A stretch of 64,000 bases of DNA from Progne subis subis (Eukaryota; Chordata; Aves; Passeriformes; Hirundinidae), in the NCBI GenBank assembly GCA_022316685.1, contig JAKJHU010000030.1, forward strand, positions 9,388,860-9,452,859, given 5' to 3'. Of this stretch, positions 56,486 through 64,000 are shown one piece after another; position 1 is the first letter of the stretch; every line of letters starts with the position of its first letter. The notes beneath the pieces were generated by a model. It had not been told where the DNA came from and searched no databases. It saw only the letters and a list, made by a program, of their open reading frames with translations. The translations under genes were made by a program, and so were the position numbers.

Positions 56486-57027
56486 TGTGAAAAACGCCAA
56501 TCACTTGTTTTTAAAATGTTGAAAGTTTAATAGTAAATAAGATGGTTATAAAAATAGAATTAGAGTAAAAAAATTGAACAATTAGAGTTAGGACAATACA
56601 AGACAATAAAAACAAAGTTACAGACGTCTGGGTGCCTCCCCGAGCAAAAAGCTCCAGAGAAGGACCTCTGTTAACAATGGATTATCTCTTAAAAGCAATA
56701 GCCTGTTGAATATTCATACATTTCATACATGATGCATAAATTCCATTCAAACAAAGAATTGTCTCTGGTTAGTATCACTTTTTTTCTTTTAAACTCTATG
56801 GCGTCCATAGGGCTGAGCGAGGCAGGAGGAGTTGGTCTCTTCTGATAAGGAAGTAGTAAATTCTTTTTTCTCTGAAAGATTTACGTTTTCCTGTGGTTGG
56901 TACATAAAAACTAAATTTTAACTACAAAACTACATTTACTGTACTATCAAACTATTAATACAACATTAATAATTAGTACAACTTAATCCATATAGTAAAT
57001 AGAGCCATATAATATGCACTTTTCACA
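56486..57027. repeat. Solo LTR of another family (542 bp), 5-bp TSD
   Basis: TGTGAAAAACGCC to CACTTTTCACA with inverted TGTGAAAA/TTTTCACA ends. Flanks TTAGG (56481-56485) and TAAGG (57028-57032) match at 4 of 5 bases. Resembles an abundant songbird LTR recalled from memory. The 5-bp duplication suggests ERVL. Orientation unresolved. Confidence 0.75.
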
Positions 57028-57653
57028 TAAGGTAATCATGTACTTAAGATGTTAACAGATATAAACATTCTAATGCTATTTTTTATTAGAATCTGTGATA
57101 CGTGAGGCAGCAAGAAGAGTTGTAGTATGCATTACTACTAAAAATGGACAATGAAAGACTAATGAACAAAACAGTATGACTAGTGGCAGTGAACCCGCTC
57201 TCCATGGTGCACATGCTTGACTCAGACGTGACCTATTGACCCACATTTAAATGCTAATCATGAAAGAGACCTAAATGTTAAGGTGTTAAGGTTCCCTGGA
57301 GAAGATTTCTTTGAAATCTTTCAGGTTCAGCTTTCAGACTTGACCTCTGGTCACAAAGCCAGCAGACATACAAAGCAGTTCTGCCTGGGAGTTTTCTGTG
57401 ATATAAGTATATGGGGGTAGACTACTGAATATAGTCCACATGGATTTATTATTAGTAAATGGCAGCTCTCCCCAAAAGTTAAAAGTGAATTTTCTGACAT
57501 TTTAGGCTGTTATTACACTAAAAGCAACTGGAAAAGAAAAACCCCACTACTGTCTTTGTATGATATCTTAAGGCAACTGTGTCCCTATCTTATGTGCCAT
57601 TTTTTGATGTCCAAACTAGACCACTATAATTTTAAGTGTCTACATTGTATTAT

Positions 57654-58065
57654 TGTGGCGGTGCGAGAATTGTTTATTAGGTTTTTATAAGAAGTTTATG
57701 TTATGGTTCATTTCACTGTAATCCCAGTTTTGTAACTGTCCATTCCCTTTTGTGTTCTCTGTATAATAAGGTGTTTTGTGTCAGTCCTCCCGCTCCACCC
57801 CCCCCCCCCCCCGCCCCCATCCTTGTCCATCCCCTCAGCCCCACAGCTGGGCCTGAATAAACATCTTTTAACCAGCTGAGAGCCAGCCTTTTCTCCCACT
57901 GCCGCTGCTGCCACGAAACTATTCAGTCCAGCTGCTGCTGAGAAGCCGAGCCAGCAGGTAAAGATAGCCTTTGTGCCTATCCGAACTGGGAACATTCTGT
58001 AGCTGTGCTGAGCAGAGCTAGCCGGAGGTCAGCTCCCGCCCAGTGCGGGGACAGAACCAGCCACA
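57654..58065 (+). repeat. Internally deleted solo LTR of ERV-A family, TSD TATTAT
   Basis: TGTGGCGGTGCGAG to CCAGCCACA with perfect TATTAT at 57648-57653 and 58066-58071. Retains both ends and AATAAA at 57856-57861, but lacks roughly 250 bp of U3 including the TATA element. A poly-C run (about 57797-57811) sits at the deletion. Confidence 0.93.
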
Positions 58066-58071
58066 TATTAT

Positions 58072-58699
58072 CAAAAATTTAAACCATTCCTCCTCCTTTG
58101 TGAAAGAAATAGGAAAATTGCAGACTATATCATATTATAGGCAATGACAATAGACAGTGTACAGATTTCACTCCTTTCATTCAGTATTCAGTTCTGATTA
58201 CATATGAGTTTCTGTGACAAAACACAGATACCCTTTTTTTTCTCTCTCTAATCTTAAAAATGTCCACAACTTCTTGTAATAAAACTTAGTATTTATGAAC
58301 TTCAGCAAATGGATATAAAGGTCCATTTTCTGACTTTTATAATTTATTGAATAGAGCTGGAGAGGTACAAAATACTCTGCTACTTCAGTGACCTTACAGG
58401 CGAGGACAAAGAGAATAAAGGCAAGAACTAGAATAGAAGGAGTTGTAAAGAGTGCCACAGGGAAAACTACCCTGGAAATGTACAGAAAAGACTGTGCTCA
58501 GTGAGGAAATCATAGCTTCCTTTTTTGAGTCTAATTAACATCACCCCTTGAATACTGCAGAAGTTACACTGGGCAAGAAGAGAGTTTAATGTTTCTCTTG
58601 AATTGATTTCATACCTGGAGATTTATATTCTTCTGAAATTATTGGCTGTCCCAAGATGCCATTTGCCTTAGAACTAGTAATAGCAGCCTAGTTCTTTTG
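58072..58699. other. AT-rich DNA, nothing recognised
   Basis: No gene or repeat signature seen. Confidence 0.45.
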
Positions 58700-59745
58700 A
58701 AACCAAATAATAGAATTATAGAAAGTTTCAGGTTGAAAGGGACCTTTAAAGGTCACCTCTTCCTATCCCCCTGCCAGGACCGGGGATGGCTTCATCTAGA
58801 TCCAGTTGCTCAGGGACCTGTCCAACCTGACCTTGAATGTTTGCAGGGGTGGGACCTCCTTGGGAAGCCTTTTCCAGTGTTTTACCACTCTTCTCGTAAA
58901 AAAAATATGGAGTCTAAATCTACCTTCTTTTTAAAAAATCATTACCTGTTATCCTATCACTACAGGACCTATTAAAATGTCTGCCTCCATCTTGCTTATA
59001 AGTCCCCTTTAAGTATGAAAAACCCTCAACCTCCTGGCACCTCCAGGTTCCTCCTGGATCTTTTTCTGCAGGCTGAATAACCCCAACTCTCTCAGCCTTT
59101 TCACACTGAAGAGGCATTCAGTGGGAATATTTTTTTTTTCCTTCTCCTCTGGACCTACCGCAAAAGATCCATGTCTTTCCTATACTAACATCTCCAGGAG
59201 ACGGATGCAGTATTCCAGCTGGATGCAGTGAGGGTCTCAGTATTCCAGGTGATATAGAGAGGTAGAATCACTTCCCTCAACCTGCTGGCCACTTTGCTAT
59301 GGATGCAGCCCAGGAAAAACTTGGTCTTCTGCCTGCAAGTGCACATTGCTTGGTCATAGTCCAGCTTTCCATCCACCAGCACCCCCAAATCCCTCTCAGC
59401 AGGGCTGCTTTTGATCTGCTCATCCCCCAGCCTGGATTGATGCTCGATGTTGCCTTGGTCCAAGTGCAGCACCAGTGCCTGGCCTTGCTGAACCTCATGA
59501 GTTTTACATGGCCACTTCTCTAGCTTGTCCATGTTCCTCTAAATGACATCTTGTCCCTCTGTCATTTCAGCAGCTTGTCTAAGCATGAGATCATCTGCAA
59601 ACTTGTTGAGGGTGCACTCAATCCCATTGTCTGTCATTGATGAAGACATTAAACAGTACTGCTCCAGATATGGACTCCTGAGGGACACAAATCATCATTG
59701 ATCTCCACTAGACATTAAGCAGTTGTTAAATTTACTGTGGGAATA
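58700..59745 (-). mobile_element. CR1 LINE with ORF2 remnant, minus strand (about 1 kb)
   Basis: Reversed 3' end (AATAGAATTATAGAAAGTTTC) continuing into coding sequence. Minus translation at 59532-59185 gives the CR1 RT C-terminal block: VQQGQALVLHL, SRLGDEQIKSSPAERDLG and VLVDGKLDYDQA. The frame is broken downstream. Confidence 0.92.
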
Positions 59746-61013
59746 GTCAATTCATTGCAGAAATTACTACATCAATACCTTCAATGAACAAGGTTATAGG
59801 GAACATGGAATTACCTCTCTGTTCTAGGATTTCCCTTATATATTTCATAGGATGAATTTGACTGTATTAAAGTTTAGACTGGAAATCTCTTCTAAGAAAT
59901 GTCATATCTCAGCTTTTTCCAGCTTTGAAATATTGACAGTAAATGGACATGTTTGCCTCACAAATATAAAAATTGTGATTACTGTTGTTGTCTCTTTACT
60001 TTGCTATATTAATTGTTTGACTGTGTAGCTAGTTAGGTAGACCACCAAATGTCACTGTCTATGGTTGAATATAATTTTGAATTTAATTTTGAATATAAAC
60101 TCAGAGATGTTTCACATTCATATTTTGTTAAAATAAAAATCTAATAGGTAGGCTTCCAAAGTGCTTTATGTATAATCTATACATAGCTCTCACAAAAACA
60201 AAAGTTACCCATATTTAAATAAATTTTCAGGAAACAAAAACCAACCCAACAAAACCAGATAATCCTAAGTAGCTGTAACTGATAAGGTAGGTTCTCCATA
60301 TCTTACTGCAGGCATTCAAATGTCTGCGAATGTAATAAAAAAGTTAAATTCTACTACTACTGAGTGTAACATTACCTAGGAAATATTTTTTTCCTGAGAA
60401 GTAGAGAAACATAAAATCATTCCATGATGTCTGTCAAAATCAGACAAGACCTGGTCTCATAGCATTCTGTGACAGGAATCAAGGGACAATAATTTGTAAT
60501 GAATATATTTGTTAACCCTGAAAAACCTCTGTGCACTTCTCACTAGTGAAATATTCTATAGTGGTACTTCTGGTTGCAGTGCTTGCAGTTTTACTATTGA
60601 AACAGAGAAAAATGTTCATCTCTCCTTCTAGGACGTTTTCAATTTTAGCAATAACAAAATTGGATTCATGCAATCTCTTTTACTGATATGTCTTCATGAC
60701 ACCCTGGTGAAATTGGATTAATAAGTGTTTAATAAAGTTAAACACTTGCATGATTATCTCAGTATAGCACAAAGCAGAAGAAAAAGTTTAATTTTTCTTT
60801 TCATTTGTAATGTGTTCTGAAAGTCTTCAACATAATCATATATGTAGAGAATTTTTTCTTTAAATTATCTGTGTAGAGACGTATGTTAATGTAAATGGTT
60901 TATGCATGTTGACCCATTAAATTTAATGCCAAGTGTATGATCAGATAAAGATTTATATATATAAAGTTATAAATTTTTATGACTAATTTAGTGTCCATGA
61001 AAAACTGCATATC
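59746..61013. other. AT-rich DNA, nothing recognised
   Basis: No gene or repeat signature seen. Confidence 0.45.
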
Positions 61014-61019
61014 AACAAA

Positions 61020-61408
61020 TGTGATCGTGACACGCAAAGCAATCACATGGAGACCAGAGATTTGCAGGGCAGAGTTGCTCCTCCGAGAGAGCCCAAGGCT
61101 GAGCCAAGGCCGAGAGCCTCTCACCTTGTTTATTTCTTACTTTTTATACATTTGTGGGTCTGGCTGTGGATTGGCTTCTGGAGTTACTACCTCCCAGCTG
61201 AATGGCCAGATCAACTGTCAGTTACAATAGTTTTCAGGTTAGAAATATGCAAACTAAGGACAGGGAATGAAAAACAAAGGATTTTTTTTTGTTACATGTG
61301 TGAGAAAAGGCAAAAACTGCTCCTAATATTGTACAGAAGCTAGAAAGACTGACTCCATCTTACGAACAATCAAAAGGCTTTAAAAAACTCAGAAAAAACA
61401 GGGTGACA
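61020..61408 (-). repeat. Solo LTR of ERV-B family (389 bp)
   Basis: On the minus strand TGTCACCCTG to ACGATCACA. Matches the ERV-B subfamily (GGATTGGCTTCTGGAG on the plus strand). Flanks AACAAA (61014-61019) and GACAAA (61409-61414) match at 5 of 6 bases. Confidence 0.92.
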
Positions 61409-64000
61409 GACAAAGTGAGAATTTAAAAAATGAGCAATACATGAAAAGCATAAGATATTTTCTTGAGAAGGAGAATATGTTTTAATCTTAATTAAAGCTC
61501 ATTCATTTCTCCTAAATTATAGCACAAAATACTTGATTACATTTCATCCTGTTATGAGTCATGTGTTATGAACAATAGTTACAGACTTCCTCTATAAAGC
61601 AATTTACAATTTACCTTCATGTCTGCTAATATTATTTCCACTATAGCTCAATCCACAAAAATACTGATTTAACAGATAAATATGGTGCCAAACTAGGAAA
61701 ATATCTGGTAATACTCTTTAAACAATGATTTTATTGGCCTAAGACCTCTGAGATTGTATATAAACATTCTTTTCCTTATTTTCTTTTTACCATTATGTTT
61801 CAGACTAGATAGTAAACCTCAATAATGCTCTCTGCATCATTCTCTCACATTCATGCTTCCATTCCTGCTCAGCTGGAAGGTCTACCTCAGCATAGTAAAT
61901 TTTCTCTAAAAAGCATGCACTGTTTCCCACACTCCTGCTGTTCACTTGGCATGTCACAGATTGCCAATCACTGTTGTTACTCTTTTTTTTCCCCTCAGAG
62001 CCTTTATCAGTCTGTGTCATCTATGTCTCTTTGAGTGATATTCACTATTTTAGATGCCAGTAATATGCTTCTGCTTGGATTCTTTCTGTGAACTACATAT
62101 TAGCAGACATGATTGGTTCAACTTCCTCTTCTGCGTGCATGATTATAATTTTTTCACTTCATCAGAATAAAGAACATTTCCAGGAGGGCACTGGCCAATT
62201 CTTTAAGATGCGGAACATTGTGAAAATAGTGAGCAGTCCTCAGCAGTTCACCCTCACCTTGGAAGTATAGATACTGCCTGACAACACATTCTGAAAGATG
62301 GAACACTAAATAGAAGAAAATGTTATGCCTTATATGCAATTTTAAACAGCAAGAACACTCCAAATGAGACAATACTTCAGACAAAAAGTCTGTTCACAGT
62401 TCTGATACAGCTTGCATTAAATACCTAACTTAAATTCATCTTTGAATTGTGATGTGTCCTTAATGTCATGCCATTTTTAAATCAATCAAGGACATCCTTT
62501 CAAGTGCATAAGTCTCAGCAGACTCTTCCTTTTTTATGGTTTTGATGTAACAGGGTATTGTAACATTTTTCTATTTGTCTCATTCAATCAGTGCTTTCCC
62601 ACACCATGCACAAAAGGAGCAGTGAGAAAATAGTTGTAGCCATGTGTGATTGAGGAAGGCAGATACCAGCACTCTTGAGGCTGCTGTACTTCAAAGGATT
62701 TGAAAGTTTATTTTGATAAAAGATAAAGGGACATAAGTTCAAGTTCTGTGATCAAAGGCACAAAAAAAAAAAAAAAAAAAAAAAAAAGGGGTAAAAAGGG
62801 TAACTTCTGATAAGCTTCACTTGTTCACTTGGACTGGGCACAGTCAGACTGTCAAAGTTGCCAGCATGGCTAAGCTGGATAAGAAAATGAGTGACAAAAA
62901 GAAAATAAGAGCCACAACAAAAGTCAGATGAGAAATATGTGAGCACTTGTGAATGCTGGGAACATAATAAGAGAACAGAGTCTGCTTCATGTCTAAATAA
63001 TTCGTACAAGTATTTCATAGGCATGAACTACACAAAATGCAGTACTTGCAGTCTTCCTAAACTAGTAATGCTTGCCTATAATAAAGGAGAATTACCCTAC
63101 AGACAGGTATTGAATGGGTTCACCTGCATGTAATCCCTCCAAGATATTATTTAGTTTTCTCTGCAGGGCCTGCAAAGATCTGAAATCTGATTTTCATTCT
63201 GCAAATCACAGGCTCACAATAAAATTCCTCCTGAGACACACCTCCAAAACTCATCGTATCTGACCTCTTGCTTAAGGCAGGTTTGATTTCATGGTTGAAT
63301 CAGTGCCCTTATGGCATATGTTCCAGAACACTGTTACCACCTTGGAAGCTCTTCAATGGACTTTCTTCAGACTGTCAGCACCTGCTGTACGAGGTGGCCC
63401 AAAATGGTATCTGATTCTTCAGACAGAGTTTTGCAAGCACTGTATGAATGGAAAAAATCACCCATTTTGAGTTTTTGTTCACACTACTTTTGATGAAACA
63501 CATGCTGTCTGGGTGCTGAAGATACCCTCTCTGAGAGTCTTGTAATGCCCGTTTGTCCAGTTTTCACCCATTTATTGTTCCTCATTACTGAAATTAGGTA
63601 ATTACCTACTGAAATGTCTCATTAGTGCTGGCATATGTAAGAAGTCACTAATGAAACAAGCTTAAATTCAAACACCTGCAATGTAAATATGGAGAAATGC
63701 AAGAAACCATGACAAAGATCTTGCCTGAATGAACAGCCTGCTGCTTTTTGACTGATCCTTTTCAAATGAGACAATTGCTGTAGTGATGACTGATTTTATC
63801 CTGTTTTCTGTCTGCAACAGGGACTACCGCCATGGGATAGAACTATCATTTTCTCTCATTTCCCTCTTATTGTGGTATAAAAGAGACGATTAGTTGGCAG
63901 CCCAAAAATCCTTATTTTGTTAAGATAATATTTAATTTACCTCAAAATATGACTGCTATAATTTATACTGTAAGGAAAATATGGATACAAAATTAAGAGG
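61409..64000. other. AT-rich DNA, nothing recognised except a possible micro-exon
   Basis: Contains a poly-A run (about 62762-62787) and the candidate micro-exon at 62258-62305. No gene or repeat signature otherwise. Confidence 0.4.

Noticed and set aside
1..64000. CRISPR arrays, operons, ribosome binding sites, prophage or bacterial mobile elements
   Set aside because: The sequence is vertebrate: CR1 elements, LTR proviruses and microsatellites. No prokaryotic feature was seen.
1..64000. tRNA, rRNA or snRNA genes
   Set aside because: Looked for A/B-box-like and conserved RNA words while reading; none convincing. A covariance-model scan would be decisive.

Overview
The window is AT-rich, gene-poor bird DNA, most likely from a songbird. 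The evidence is the repeat content: many CR1 LINE fragments, several with recognisable CR1 reverse-transcriptase translation, avian LTR-retrotransposon families, and no mammalian SINE or L1 sequence. The bird call is solid. The songbird call is inference, based on the density and look of the LTR families. No complete cellular protein gene was recognised; three exon-like segments on the minus strand are flagged as weak candidates.

Layout. (1) 1-4751: intergenic DNA with two solo LTRs (about 414-1147 and 2764-3346) and an old CR1 fragment. (2) 4752-12938, minus strand: a complete class II (beta-like) endogenous retrovirus, called ERV-A here, with a 6-bp target duplication GATATG. Its two LTRs differ by one substitution plus two small tandem-repeat copy changes. 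gag (707 codons) and protease-polymerase (1198 codons) are open; env is reduced to 201 codons by a large internal deletion. (3) 12945-23940: mostly unannotated AT-rich DNA with CR1 pieces, a degenerate LTR-like repeat and low-complexity tracts. (4) 24053-32093, plus strand: a second, older class II provirus, ERV-B, inserted into a CR1 with target duplication CAGCAC. Its LTRs differ by about 5%. It is broken by stops and frameshifts, carries an antisense solo LTR of its own family inside the dUTPase and a second LTR-like insert in gag, and has no env. (5) 32094-64000: more CR1 pieces and at least eight solo LTRs, at 38312, 48932, 50899, 52931, 55288, 56486, 57654 and 61020. Four of these have convincing target duplications, and two more have 4-of-5 or 5-of-6 matches.

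How the parts relate. Two LTR lineages have each hit the window repeatedly: ERV-A-type LTRs at 55288 and 57654, perhaps 38312, besides the provirus; ERV-B-type LTRs at 27973, 48932 and 61020. LTR-derived sequence makes up about a third of the window. ERV-A uses a long R region with a distant polyadenylation signal. ERV-B has its AATAAA almost touching the TATA box, so its R should be short. ERV-B keeps a textbook -1 frameshift heptamer between gag and dUTPase/protease. ERV-A has its protease-pol in the +1 (= -2) frame relative to gag and a changed protease active site (DMG for DTG). All comparisons were made by eye; no database search was run.
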